DNA of 64,000 bases from Psychrobacter sp. JCM 18901 (GCF_000586435.1 NZ_BAWH01000014.1:1-64000); one strand, 5' to 3'. Positions 51,773 to 62,439 are shown, counted from the stretch's first letter. Numbers and translations: made by a program. Notes: generated by a model not told the origin, from the letters alone.

Positions 51773-52429
51773 TTATGAACGTGGCATTTCACGCTTCTTT
51801 TCCAAAAACAGCATATCGATGACAATCAGTACAACACCGATGGATATACCGATATCCGCGATATTAAAAATCGGATAATGCCAGACATCAGCATAATGCA
51901 CATGGATAAAATCAATAACATGACCATGTAGTAAGCGGTCGATTAAATTACCAACTGCACCGCCCAACACTAAGGCTAGACCAAAAGATAACAGCGTGGC
52001 TTTGCGCGGTGCTTTAATCAGATAAATGATTAGAAATAGCGACATTAGTAATGCCAGTCCTGAAAAAAACCACTTCTGCCAACCGCCAGCATCCGCCAAA
52101 AAGCTAAATGCCGCGCCATAGTTATAAGCCAATGTCCAATTAAGAAATGGCTCAATTACCGGCACTGGATCATGAAAGGTCAGTTTGGTTTCTGCCAGCC
52201 ATTTGGTCCACTGATCGATAATGACAACAACCAATGCCAATATATACCATACAAAAGCACGACTACCATTGGCCACCAGCTTTGGTGTCCTATTTGTTGA
52301 CTTGGTCAGGCGACTTCTAGGCGTAGTTGAGCTACCTGTGGTTGCATGAGCAGGCTTAGGTGAATGGTCAACCTCAACCTGCGGCGGCTGGTCATGCTGG
52401 CTTTCAGGTGAGTCTGTTGGGTTAGGCAT
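51773..52429 (-). CDS. lspA: Lipoprotein signal peptidase (signal peptidase II)
   Basis: LspA cleaves the signal peptide of prolipoproteins after lipidation. The four-helix membrane core shows VVIIDQWTKW, NYGAAFSF, GGAVGNLIDRLLHGHVIDFI and FNIADIGISIG, with the two catalytic Asp in NLIDR and NIAD. Ahead of the first helix are about 55 cytoplasmic residues rich in Pro, Ser, Thr, Gln and His, which E. coli LspA lacks. The ATG at 52429 ([11 protein letters not shown]) overlaps the end of ileS by eight bases, so the two genes are probably translationally coupled. Confidence 0.95.
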   Translation of the reverse strand: MPNPTDSPESQHDQPPQVEVDHSPKPAHATTGSSTTPRSRLTKSTNRTPKLVANGSRAFVWYILALVVVIIDQWTKWLAETKLTFHDPVPVIEPFLNWTLAYNYGAAFSFLADAGGWQKWFFSGLALLMSLFLIIYLIKAPRKATLLSFGLALVLGGAVGNLIDRLLHGHVIDFIHVHYADVWHYPIFNIADIGISIGVVLIVIDMLFLEKKREMPRS

Positions 52430-55283
52430 AGTGACGTACCTCGCCATCGCCACTGACATTGGTTACGCAGCGCGCGCATAGTTCAGGGTGTGCGTTATCT
52501 GTGCCGATGTCATCACGAATGTGCCAGCAGCGTACGCACTTAGTACCAGTAGCCGCGCTTACTTGGACTACTAAATCTACAGCTTCTTCGGTATTAGTGT
52601 CGGTCGCTTCTTCTGTCTGTGCGATGCTATCAGCAGGTGCTTCGCTCATTGGCTTTAGTGCAGCGTTACTAGTAATTAGTACAAAACGAAGCTCTTCATC
52701 AAGCTTGGCTAAGCTTTCATACATAGCACCGTCAGCATATAGACTCACGTCGGCAGACAAGTTGGCATTGATGATTTTTTCGCCACGTGCAGTCTCGATA
52801 TGTTTGTTTACCATGTCTTTCGCGAACATGATGCGCTGCCAGTCATCATTGCTAATAGCACTTAGCTCAAACGCTGGGAACTCATACCACTCTTGAGTGA
52901 ATACATAGCCGCCTTTATCTGCATCACGTTGGTTCAGCACTTCCCAAGCCTCTTGCGCTGTGAATGACAGGATTGGTGTAATCCAGCGAATCAGAGCATG
53001 AGTGATATGGTAGATAGCCGTCTGCGCAGAACGACGAGGTTGACCTTCCGCCTGCGTGGTGTACTGACGATCTTTGATGATGTCTAGATAGAAGCTACCC
53101 AAGTCTTGCGAGCAAAACGCCGTCACGTGCTGAGTGACTTGGTGGAAGTCCATCGCATCGTAAGCGCTAATGATTTGCGCTTGTACGGTTTGTGCGCGCT
53201 CAATGATGAATTTATCAAGGCTAACCAATTCATTGATATCAATGCTGTCGGTCGCTGGATTGAAGTCATCGGTATTGGCAAGCAAGAAACGTAAGGTATT
53301 ACGGATACGGCGATACATATCGATCGCACCTTTAAAGACCGTCTTACCTGCGCTCATCTCATAACGATAGTCACTTGAGGCAATCCATAGACGCAGCATG
53401 TCTGCGCCTGTTTTATTGATTTCTTCTTGCGGGGTGATGATATTGCCCAGTGACTTACTCATCTTGCGACCGTTTTCATCGACCACAAAACCATGGGTCA
53501 ATACTTGCTTAAACGGTGGACGCTCATACATCGCTTCTGACGTTAGCAGTGACGTCTGGAACCAACCGCGATGCTGGTCAGAGCCTTCTAGATACATATC
53601 AGCTGGATTGGTCAATTCATCACGCTGATCAAGTACCGCAAAATGCGTGGTGCCTGAGTCAAACCAAACGTCCAACGTGTCAGTTGCTTTGTCATAGTCA
53701 GCGGCTTCGCTACCTAAGAAATCTTCACAGCTAGCATCAAACCACGCTTCTACGCCGCCTTCATTGATTTTTTTGTGCCGCAGTTTCCATTAGCTCAAGC
53801 GTGTTTGGATGCAGCTCGCCAGTTTCTTTATGCGTAAAGAAAGTAATCGGCACGCCCCATGTACGCTGACGCGAGATACACCAATCAGGACGACCTGTCA
53901 TCATTGCTTCGATACGGTTTTGTCCCCACGCTGGGGTCCAGTTGACTGTAGGAATATCAGCAAGCGCGCGAGCACGTAAGCCTTTGGTTTCCATGTTGAT
54001 AAACCACTGAGGCGTAGCACGGAAAATAATTGGTGACTTATGACGCCAGCAATGCGGATAGCTGTGCTCAATTTTGGTATGGCTGATTAAATGACCATTG
54101 TCATGTAGGGCAGCGATGATTTTTGGATTGGCTTTATAGATGTGCTCGCCTGCAAATACAGCAGCGCTATCTAAATAAACGCCTGTACCGCTTACTGGGT
54201 TTTCCACTGGTAAGTTGTATTTTAGACCAACGATATAATCGTCTAAACCGTGACCAGGTGCAGTATGTACCAGACCAGTACCACTATCAGTAGTCACATG
54301 GTCGCCCAAGATGAGCGGTACTTGACGGTCTGCAATTAGTGGGTGCTGGGCATGTAAGCCTTCAAGCTCGCTGCCTGATACAGTTGCTAGGATGCCGTTA
54401 TTTTCTAGTTTAAGTTCGTTTAGCGCCGTTTCTACAAGATCCGCTGCGAGTAACAGATTGCCTTTTTCGGTCGCAACCACGCTATAGTTATGCTCAGGAT
54501 GTACTGAGATAGCTTGGTTGGCAGGTAGTGTCCATGGCGTAGTTGTCCAAATAACAGCAGCGATGTTATCTGCGATATCAGCCAGTGCGGCTACTTTATC
54601 CGTACCGAGCACATCAAAGCTGACATAGATCGCGTCAGAGACTTTGTCTTGATATTCTACTTCAGCTTCTGCTAGGGCAGAGCTACAGTCCAAGCACCAG
54701 TTGACCGGCTTCATACCGCGAGTCACATGACCATTGTCATATATTTTGGCAAGCGCACGTACGATGTTGGCTTCCTGATGGAAGTTCATGGTCAGATAAG
54801 GGTTGTCCCAATCACCAAACACACCTAGACGCTTGAAGTCTGCTTTTTGCAATTCAATCTGAGTGCTCGCATATTCGCGGCATAGACCACGGAATTCGGT
54901 AGCAGACACTTTTTGACCAACTTTACCAACCTTGGCTTCGACTTTTTGTTCGATTGGCAGACCATGACAATCCCAACCAGGGACATAAGGCGCATCAAAT
55001 CCTGACAAGGTTTTTGATTTTACAATAATATCTTTTAGTACTTTATTGACTGCGTGACCCAGGTGAATCTGACCGTTGGCGTATGGAGGCCATCGTGCAA
55101 AATATATTTGGTCGCACCAGCACGCGCCTGACGAATTTTACCGTACACGTCATCTGCTTCCCAAGCAGCTAACCAATCTGGCTCGCGTTTGGCAAGGTTT
55201 GCGCGCATCGCAAATGGCGTATCCGCAAGGTTCAGCGTGTCTTTGTAATCTTGGCTTGGTGTGTCAGTGCTTTTATCAGTCAT
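52422..55283 (-). CDS. ileS: Isoleucyl-tRNA synthetase (two frameshifts)
   Basis: IleS charges tRNA-Ile and edits misactivated valine. The N-terminus reads [19 protein letters not shown]. The class I HIGH motif is HLGH after [10 protein letters not shown], the editing domain contains [14 protein letters not shown], the KMSKS motif is [10 protein letters not shown], and the C-terminal zinc site has CVRCW and CARC. Breaks lie near 55087, where GGCCTCC lacks one C on the coding strand, and in the seven-T run 53768-53774 (one too many, restoring [17 protein letters not shown]). The corrected length is about 954 residues, the family norm. It is upstream of lspA. Confidence 0.97.
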
Positions 55284-55734
55284 AGAAGGTATCTTTTTAA
55301 AAGGTAGGTTTGTGTGTCGGTTCAAAACCGGATACAAGGCTCGATGTTCAATGTAGTTCAATATAGTGCTGAGGTTAATGCTGTGTCGATATTATTCAAT
55401 TACTAATAGTAGGTATATTGCTCATCATAGTCGGTTTATCAACCATCATGTCAATAAATACCCATTATCGCTCATTAGTCGGTAAATAGTTACGTCAATA
55501 ATAAATGGTAACGAGACGATTGCAACATAAAATATGCTAGCAAAAATAATTCAAAAAAAAGATTTAGATCGGCAGCTATTATATGACAAAAAGGGTAGGG
55601 TAAAAAGAGCTGTGCGAGGTCAGCCCAATTTTGTCCAATATCAATCGTTTATCTACGTCGTATATCCTTAGCACGGACGTAACTATAAGCACTTTAAATA
55701 ATGATTTATTGAAATATAAAGTACGGCTCAAGTG
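55284..55734. other. Intergenic region upstream of ileS
   Basis: These 451 AT-rich bases hold the ileS promoter region on the minus strand. No gene, T-box-like element or terminator could be supported by reading. Confidence 0.4.
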
Positions 55735-56283
55735 CTAAAAAACAGATGCTAACCACAAGCGCAGTTTCAATGACCATAATGGCTGAATCCCTGTTAGCCC
55801 TTGTGTCATCTCGCCATTCTCTAATACCACATAAGACGGTGTGACTTGTCCTTGCCAATCTGCAAAGATATTGCCTTGTTGATCGTTTATGGTGGTGAAG
55901 TCAAACTGATGTTGATCGAGGTAGCTGCGCAACTCTTGGTTTGAGCCTGACTGTACGGCAACAGTGACCACGGGATAATTATCTGCTGCTAACTTATTAA
56001 TGGTGGGTGAGGTAAAGCTACAGACTGAACACCACGTACCCCAAAAGTATACCAGTGTCGGCCGCTCGTGACTCATCGCTGCTAGATCGATACTTTGTCC
56101 TTGGTAATCGGTCAGTTGCAATTGAGGATTGGCAGGCATGACAGGCTGTCGCCACCAATTGATCACGCTATAGATCACGACAAACATGAGACCGTATAAC
56201 ATTATCGTTTTAAGTATCGAAACTATCTTTCGCTTCGGCTGCTTCTTTGGCTTTACTTCTTTTTGCTCAATATCAGTCGTCAT
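55735..56283 (-). CDS. Thioredoxin-fold protein disulfide oxidoreductase (ScsD/TlpA-like)
   Basis: This 182-residue protein has one N-terminal membrane anchor (IMLYGLMFVVIYSVINWW) and a periplasmic thioredoxin domain with active site WGTWCSVCSF (CSVC, about residues 86-89), a buried cis-Pro in GQVTPSYVV, and a TlpA-like start LTDYQGQSIDLAAM. It resembles ScsD of the copper-sensitivity suppressor group and TlpA-type reductases. It would reduce or isomerise periplasmic disulfides. No scsB or dsbD gene is adjacent. The gene is intact and monocistronic. Confidence 0.85.
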   Translation of the reverse strand: MTTDIEQKEVKPKKQPKRKIVSILKTIMLYGLMFVVIYSVINWWRQPVMPANPQLQLTDYQGQSIDLAAMSHERPTLVYFWGTWCSVCSFTSPTINKLAADNYPVVTVAVQSGSNQELRSYLDQHQFDFTTINDQQGNIFADWQGQVTPSYVVLENGEMTQGLTGIQPLWSLKLRLWLASVF

Positions 56284-56469
56284 GACATCCGCTTTTTGGT
56301 TTGCATATTGTTCTCAGTTATTTTCAAATAATGGCTTATCGTCACTGCTTATCTTATCGTGATTGCCTATATGGCCATTGCACAAAGAGTAGACATTAGA
56401 TAAAAATAAACGGCTGAAAATCAGCCGTATTATTTATAAAGTCTACTATAAGTGTGCTACGTCAACCTA

Positions 56470-58107
56470 TTATGGCTTTTGTGCTCGGTTTTGTAATGGA
56501 TCACCAATAAGCACGCTGCCTGAATTTTCAAGGCGCTGCTCATCACTCAATTTGCTCGCTGGCACTTTGGCCTTGCGCTTCCATTTTAAACTGAACAAAT
56601 CATCACGGCGGTCGATTAAGTTATGTACTGAGCCTTCATGACGAACGTGAGTAAGCTTGTCTAAGTTTACATCAGAGAAGAATACCATCTCCGTGTTGGC
56701 AGTGGTCTCTGCCATAATCGCATCATGTGGGAACGCAAAGTCTGAAGGTGAAAAAAATCGATGACTGAGCATACTGAATATCCAAGCTCTCAACTTGCGG
56801 TAAGTTACCCACTGACCCGCAAATCATCACATAGCATTCGTTTTCGATAGCGCGGGCTTGCGCGCAGTGGCGAACACGTAGATAGCCGTTCTTGGTATCA
56901 GTCCAGAAGGGCACAAACAAGATATCCATGTCATCAAGTGCCATTAGACGTGCAAGCTCAGGGAACTCAACATCATAGCAGACCAAGATACCGATACGAC
57001 CCGCATCTGTGTCGAATACTTTGACTTCATCGCCACCTTCGATTACCCAAGCGCTACGCTCATGCGGAGTAATATGAATTTTGCGTTGCTCTTCAACGGT
57101 GCCATCACGGCGGCACAGATAGCTGACGTTGTATAAGGTATCGTCTTCATCTAGTAACGGCATCGAACCGGTAATGACGTTGACGTTATAACTGACGGCT
57201 AAATGCGAGATTTCATTTTTGAACCACTCGGTATAACCCGCCAAAAATCGAATGGCAATATTTTGATCGGTTTCTTCGCATAGACCCATCAATGGCGCAT
57301 TGAAAAACTCTGGTAAGCAGGCAAAGTCTGAGTTGTAGTCAGCCATGATGTCGACAAAGAACTCAACCTGTTGCAATAGCTCCTCAGGTGATTCGACTTC
57401 ACGCATCTGCCACTGAATACCACCAATACGCACTTCAGACTTACGAGTATTAGGCTTATAGTCTTTAGGCTCATAGTAGATATTTGCCCACTCAAGCAAG
57501 GTAGCAAAGCCTTTTGATTGTTTATCATCTGGCAGATAAGCGGTCAAGATACGCTTAACGATAAAGCCATTAGATAGCTGGAACGACAAAGCTGAATCGT
57601 GAATTTCACGGCTTTCAACGGCATCAATATATTCGCCTGGAGTCAGATCCTTGTGATTATGATAGTTAGGTATACGCCCGCCAGCTAAGATAGCGCGGAA
57701 GTTCAACTGTCGGCATAACTCCTTGCGTGCATCATAAAGACGACGACCGAGACGGTAGCCGCGATAATCAGTCGATGAGTGCATCTAAACCATAAATGGC
57801 ATCACCTTCTGGATTGTCTCTAATGATTTCTTTTTGCCCAATCAAATCATCATAGGTATGTGGATTTGAAAACTTGGCATAGTCAACGCGCATGGAGAGC
57901 ACGATACCAATCAGCTGATCATGATCAAACAAAGCAATCTGACCTTCTGGAAAAGCATCGATTAAAGTATGAATGGTTGTCTTTGACCAAGCGCCACCCA
58001 AGTTTACATAGACACGATCCATCAAGGCTTTTAATTGTGGATAATCTTTTTTTCTTAATCTCAGCAATCGTGAGGTGAAAATCATCTAGTTTTTCCATCT
58101 TACTCAT
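56470..58107 (-). CDS. GNAT acetyltransferase fused to carbon-nitrogen hydrolase (three frameshifts)
   Basis: The N-terminal 200 or so residues are a GNAT domain, with YRGYRLGRRLYDARKELC as the acetyl-CoA-binding motif. The C-terminal 300 residues are a nitrilase-superfamily domain with the triad Glu in FACLPEFFNAPL, Lys in EQRKIHITPHERS and Cys in GILVCYDVEFPELA. Breaks lie in the seven-T run 58047-58053 (one too many), near 57775 (frame fits if two bases are missing, for example TTT read as T) and in the seven-A run 56751-56757 (one too many). The corrected length is about 545 residues. The same fusion is known from other gammaproteobacteria; its substrate is not known. The start is the ATG at 58107 (MSKMEKLDDFHLTI). 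Confidence 0.85.
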
Positions 58108-58646
58108 AATTTTCCTGTTTTAAATAGCTATTGAATGTAGTGTTATCAAATAATGGGGTCATAGCAAATTGATATGCCGATTTTTGTGCAAAAAAAGTAA
58201 TAAAAACATTCCAATAGGAAGATATTGTCGTTACAATAATTTATTGCCGTATTTACAATAGGTTATGTTGATATCTTAGGCTGTTTTGCTCACTATATTT
58301 CGTAATGATTTTGGCTAATATAGAGGACTAAAGGATAGCGAACGCCGCATTCTATACCACTTTATACCTATTGGGTTTGTGAGCACCGATAAGCGCATAA
58401 CCCTGCATTATCATTGTACCTGCGACTGTCTTGCTATTTATTATCTCAATATAGAATCTAAATAATATCTATCAGCACCTTTTGTTTTGCTTGTTATCAT
58501 AGCAAGCTGTAACGGTAATAACAGTCTCACGTAGTAAATATTTGCTACGTTTTTGTGAGTCAATTTTTTTGGTTCAACTCAGGCATAGTATTGTGTTGCT
58601 TGTATCGTTTAGCCGTATCTCATCGGCTTCTTAGGATTATTTTATT
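58108..58646. other. Divergent intergenic region upstream of the BLUF gene
   Basis: This 539-base AT-rich stretch separates the divergent GNAT-nitrilase and BLUF genes. It should contain both promoters. No gene or strong inverted repeat was seen. Confidence 0.4.
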
Positions 58647-59276
58647 ATGCCTTTAAATCATACCAATAGAATCATGAAGTGGGATGACATAGATGACTCC
58701 GCTTTGGTTCAGTTGGTTTATGTCAGTACGCTGACTCTTGGCTCGCGTCTGAGCACCTCTATTTTTGATGAAGTAGAAGGCCACGCACGTAACTACAATC
58801 AGCAGCATAACATCACAGGCACGCTATGCTACGGCAATGGTCACTTCCTGCAATGTATTGAAGGTAAAAAGTCAGACGTATTTAATCTGCAAGAGCGTAT
58901 CTTCGTCGATAGTCGTCATAAGAATGTAGAAGTATTGCTACTACAAGTTATCAATCATCGCAGCTTTGCCGACTGGCGTATGCGTTTGCTGTTTTTAGAG
59001 CGTTGGTTATGGTCGCCCGCAACCAAGAAACAGGCTGTACAATTATCTCCGTTTTTACCATTTGCGCCGCACGGTTGGTCATCTGATCGGACCGAACAGT
59101 TTTTGCAAATTATCAAAACTTTCGATAGTCCACCTCATATTAAGGCGGCAGGTATTACTTATAATGCATTGGGTAATATGGTGCGTCATATCGCGGCACC
59201 GCATCAGGCATTTCTGATTATTCAAGGGTTTTTGAGCATACTACTGGTCGTCGCATTGATACTGTTATATTTATAG
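58647..59276 (+). CDS. BLUF-domain blue-light receptor with C-terminal membrane segment
   Basis: The 209-residue protein has a BLUF domain at about residues 18-125 that would bind FAD and sense blue light. The three photocycle residues are visible: Tyr25 in QLVYVSTLT, Asn51 in RNYNQQHNITG, and Gln69 in GHFLQCIEG, with a Trp in FADWRMRL. After the BLUF core and its capping helices, a middle region with a Pro-rich segment (SPFLPFAPHGW) leads to a hydrophobic C-terminus of about 21 residues (FLIIQGFLSILLVVALILLYL), which suggests membrane anchoring. There is no EAL, GGDEF or other output domain. The gene is intact and monocistronic, followed by a strong terminator. Confidence 0.9.
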   Translation: MPLNHTNRIMKWDDIDDSALVQLVYVSTLTLGSRLSTSIFDEVEGHARNYNQQHNITGTLCYGNGHFLQCIEGKKSDVFNLQERIFVDSRHKNVEVLLLQVINHRSFADWRMRLLFLERWLWSPATKKQAVQLSPFLPFAPHGWSSDRTEQFLQIIKTFDSPPHIKAAGITYNALGNMVRHIAAPHQAFLIIQGFLSILLVVALILLYL

Positions 59277-59303
59277 ATTGTAGTTTTTGCGAATTATAAA
59301 GCC

Positions 59304-59340
59304 AAAAAGACGCTAGCTCTCGGGTTAGCGTCTTTTTTTT
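59304..59340 (+). terminator. Intrinsic terminator after the BLUF gene
   Basis: AGACGCTA pairs with TAGCGTCT around a ten-base loop, followed by eight T and preceded by five A. It may also serve the convergent dehydrogenase gene. Confidence 0.88.
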
Positions 59341-59363
59341 GGGTTAAGCGTTTAGAGTACTAA

Positions 59364-60807
59364 TCACATATCAAAAATTTTACCGCGGTTCATAATGTTA
59401 TTTGGATCGAATACTTTTTTTGACTTCTCGTAAATAATCAATCTCCGTCTCACTGCGGCTATAGTGCAGGTACGGCTTCTTCGTCATACCAACCCCATGC
59501 TCAGCAGACACTGAACCGCCATATTTCTGTACCGTCTCAAACACGTATTTATTGACGACCTGACACTCTGCAAAGAAATCATCCTTATTCATATTCTCAG
59601 GTTTTAAGATATTCAGATGCAAATTACCATCGCCGATATGACCGAACCAACAGACTTCAAAGTCAGGATAGTTGCTGCTAACAATATGATCAATCTCTTC
59701 GATAAAGGTCGGTACGTGACTTATTAGTACAGACACATCGTTTTTATAAGGGGTGAATACTGAGATAGTCTCAGAGATATACTCGCGCAGCTTCCACAGC
59801 TCTGCTGCTTGTGTGAGGTTTTGGCTCATGACACCATCGACCACCCAGCCTTGTTCCATACAATGCTCAAATATGGCCATGGCTTTGTCCATGATTGGCT
59901 CATATGGTGCTTCAAACTCTAATAGCGTATAGAACTTGGTACGCGATTCAAACGGTTCTTGTACTTGACCATGTGCCATCAGCTTATCAATCGCCACATC
60001 GTCAAAGAACTCAAATGCCGTCAAATCAATCTGCGCTTGAAAAGCAGAGAGTACGTTCATCACATCGTTAAAGCTGTCCATGCCAAGCACCATGACGTTT
60101 AAGTCTTGTGGTTGACGCTCAAGCTTAATTTGCGCATGAGTGACAAGGCCAAGCGTGCCTTCACTACCGATAAACAGTTGACGCAAGTCATAACCAGTAG
60201 CGTTCTTTACCATACCGCGATTCAGCTGCAAGATATCGCCTTTACCCGTGACGACAGTCAATCCCATAATCCATTGACGGGTCATGCCATAGCGAATGAC
60301 TTTGATACCGCCAGCATTGGTACCGATATTGCCACCGATTTGACTAGAGCCTGCTGAGGCAAAGTCGACAGGGTAATATAGGTCTTTGGATTCAGCGAAT
60401 TCTTGCAACTGCTGGGTGACGACACCGGCTTCGACTTCAACTATTCGATCGGCAGGATAGAACTGTCCAATCTGGTTCATTTTATCCATACTAACGACTA
60501 TCTCGCCATTAGCAGCCACGGCACCAGCAGACAGGCCTGTACGACCGCCACTTGGGGTGAGGACGACGTTGTGCTCATTGGCCAGCAGTACGATAGCCTG
60601 TACTTGTTCAGTGGTCTTTGGAAAGACGATGGCAGCAGCAGCAGGCGCAAAATGCTTGGTCCAGTCTTTGCCCCAATGCTCTAAACTTTCAGCATCAGTT
60701 TTGATTTGGGTCGGATCGAAATCATGGGTATCAGTGAGCGTGCTCAAGATGGTTTGCACGGCATTGGTTTCGGATGTGTTCTGAGCGGTAGTTGGCGTCA
60801 TGGTCAA
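59364..60807 (-). CDS. FAD-linked D-2-hydroxyacid dehydrogenase, probably D-2-hydroxyglutarate dehydrogenase (one frameshift near end)
   Basis: The protein belongs to the FAD-binding GlcD/D2HGDH oxidoreductases. It has the PCMH-type FAD domain (VLTPSGGRTGLSAGAVA, SSQIGGNIGTNAGGIKVIRYG, GSEGTLGLVTHA) and the C-terminal cap with CWFGHIGDGNLHLNIL and SVSAEHGVGMTKKPYL. The apparent end IRSK is an artefact: in the seven-T run 59415-59421, reading six restores VKKVFDPNNIMNRGKIFDM and a TGA at 59364-59366. The corrected length is about 481 residues. It is divergent from serA. In pseudomonads the same neighbour recycles the D-2-hydroxyglutarate that SerA makes, which supports the assignment over D-lactate dehydrogenase. 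Confidence 0.82.
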
Positions 60808-61137
60808 ATCTCAATATTGGCGTAAGCACGATGCTGGGACTGCTTATTATATAGTGAAATAACTATAAATTCAGTGATGAGTCAGCTCGTAGAAGTAATA
60901 AGTGGGTGATAATTTTTACCTATAATAAGAGGTAAGTAATAAATAGTTGATTCGATCGGTTTCAAACAGAATAATTCACTATAGCATAAAAATTTTTCAG
61001 GCTTGATAACCAATAATTCATCTAATCTGCTAACATCGACCTCAAATTTTGTGTAAGATATCGGGACTGTTTTCGTTTCATCCATCATAGATTATCCAAC
61101 AGGTAATCTTATAAAACAATTATAGGACAGTTCTCAT
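60808..61137. other. Divergent promoter region between the dehydrogenase gene and serA
   Basis: This 330-base region should hold the divergent promoters of the two functionally linked genes. A 68-codon minus-strand frame at 60882-61088 lies in it but has no recognised family, so I do not call it as a gene. Confidence 0.45.
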
Positions 61138-62364
61138 ATGGCGTTATCACTACAAAAAGACAAAATCCGGTTTTTATTGCTTGAAGGTCTACATGACAAT
61201 GCCCTAAAAGTATTGGAAGGAGCTGGTTATCACAACATCGAGAATATCAGTCACGCCTTAGATCAAGACGAGCTGATCGAAAAGATCAAAGATGCTCACT
61301 TTATAGGTATTCGTTCACGCACTCAGTTGACGCGTGAAGTGCTTGAGCACGCACATAAGCTTATCGGCATTGGTTGCTTTTGTATTGGTACCAACCAAGT
61401 AGATCTAGACGCCGCTCGTGATCTTGGTATCCCTGTCTTTAACGCGCCATTTTCGAACACCCGTTCGGTAGCTGAGCTAGTATTGGCCGAAGCCATTATG
61501 CTGTACCGCGGTATTCCTGAGAAGAATGCAACTGTACATCGCGGCGGCTGGGGCAAGTCTGCGACCAATTCACACGAAGTGCGTGGCAAGACTATCGGTA
61601 TCGTCGGTTATGGCTCTATCGGCTCGCAGCTGTCTGTCTTAGCAGAAAGCTTTGGTATGAAAGTCATTTATCATGATGCTGTGACCAAGTTGCCACTAGG
61701 CAACGCGGTACAGGTTGGTAGTCTAGAAGAGCTACTATCAACGGCTGACATCGTAACATTGCATGTACCTGATGTACCAAGCACTCGCTATATGATGAAA
61801 GCTGAGCAGTTCGCTCAGATGAAAGAAGGCAGCTACTTTATCAATGCGGCTCGCGGTACGTGCGTCGAGATTGATGATCTGGCGGATGCGCTTGAGTCTG
61901 GTAGAATCTTGGGCGCGGCTATTGATGTGTTCCCAAAAGAGCCAAAATCAGCTGACGAAGAGTTTGAGTCACCACTACGTAAGTTTGATAATGTGATTTT
62001 GACGCCACATATCGGTGGTTCAACACAAGAAGCACAGGCCAATATCGGACTGGAAGTAGCAGATAAGTTCGTTAGATACTCTGACCAAGGTGATACAGCG
62101 ACTGCTGTGAACTTCCCAGAAGTTTCTATCCCGTTCAAAGAAAACTCGCATCGTCTACTACACATTCACAAAAACGTGCCAGGCGTACTGTCTCAGATTA
62201 ACCGCTTATTTGCTGAAGCTGGCATTAACATCCTAGCGCAGAGCCTGATGACAGAAGGTGATGTTGGTTATCTAGTGATGGATGTCGATTACAATGATTC
62301 GACCGCTGCACTAGACCAATTAAAAGATGTAGAAGAGACTATCCGCGTACGTATCTTATTCTAA
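61138..62364 (+). CDS. serA: D-3-phosphoglycerate dehydrogenase
   Basis: SerA makes 3-phosphohydroxypyruvate, the first step of serine synthesis, and can also reduce 2-ketoglutarate to D-2-hydroxyglutarate. The 408-residue protein has the Rossmann motif TIGIVGYGSIGSQLSVLAE (about residues 150-168), the substrate Arg in NAARGTCVEI, the catalytic Glu in FPKEPKS and His in LTPHIGGSTQEAQ, and a C-terminal ACT domain (VPGVLSQINRLFAEAGINI) for serine feedback. The length matches E. coli SerA (410). The gene is intact. A clear terminator follows. Confidence 0.97.
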   Translation: MALSLQKDKIRFLLLEGLHDNALKVLEGAGYHNIENISHALDQDELIEKIKDAHFIGIRSRTQLTREVLEHAHKLIGIGCFCIGTNQVDLDAARDLGIPVFNAPFSNTRSVAELVLAEAIMLYRGIPEKNATVHRGGWGKSATNSHEVRGKTIGIVGYGSIGSQLSVLAESFGMKVIYHDAVTKLPLGNAVQVGSLEELLSTADIVTLHVPDVPSTRYMMKAEQFAQMKEGSYFINAARGTCVEIDDLADALESGRILGAAIDVFPKEPKSADEEFESPLRKFDNVILTPHIGGSTQEAQANIGLEVADKFVRYSDQGDTATAVNFPEVSIPFKENSHRLLHIHKNVPGVLSQINRLFAEAGINILAQSLMTEGDVGYLVMDVDYNDSTAALDQLKDVEETIRVRILF

Positions 62365-62439
62365 TATAGTCACTCCATTATAAAATTGGATTAACTATAT
62401 CAGTGCTAATAGTTTTGATAGTCACTAAAGATTTATCAT

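Noticed and set aside
53516-53734. Open frames on the plus strand across ileS
   Set aside because: They are antisense to a highly conserved essential gene, have no recognised motifs, and follow from its codon use.
59364-60807. Assignment as D-lactate dehydrogenase
   Set aside because: The FAD domain alone cannot decide, but the divergent serA neighbour favours D-2-hydroxyglutarate dehydrogenase; the lactate role remains an alternative.
60882-61088. 68-codon frame on the minus strand between the dehydrogenase and serA
   Set aside because: No family, no clear ribosome binding site, and it lies in an expected divergent promoter region. A real small protein cannot be excluded.
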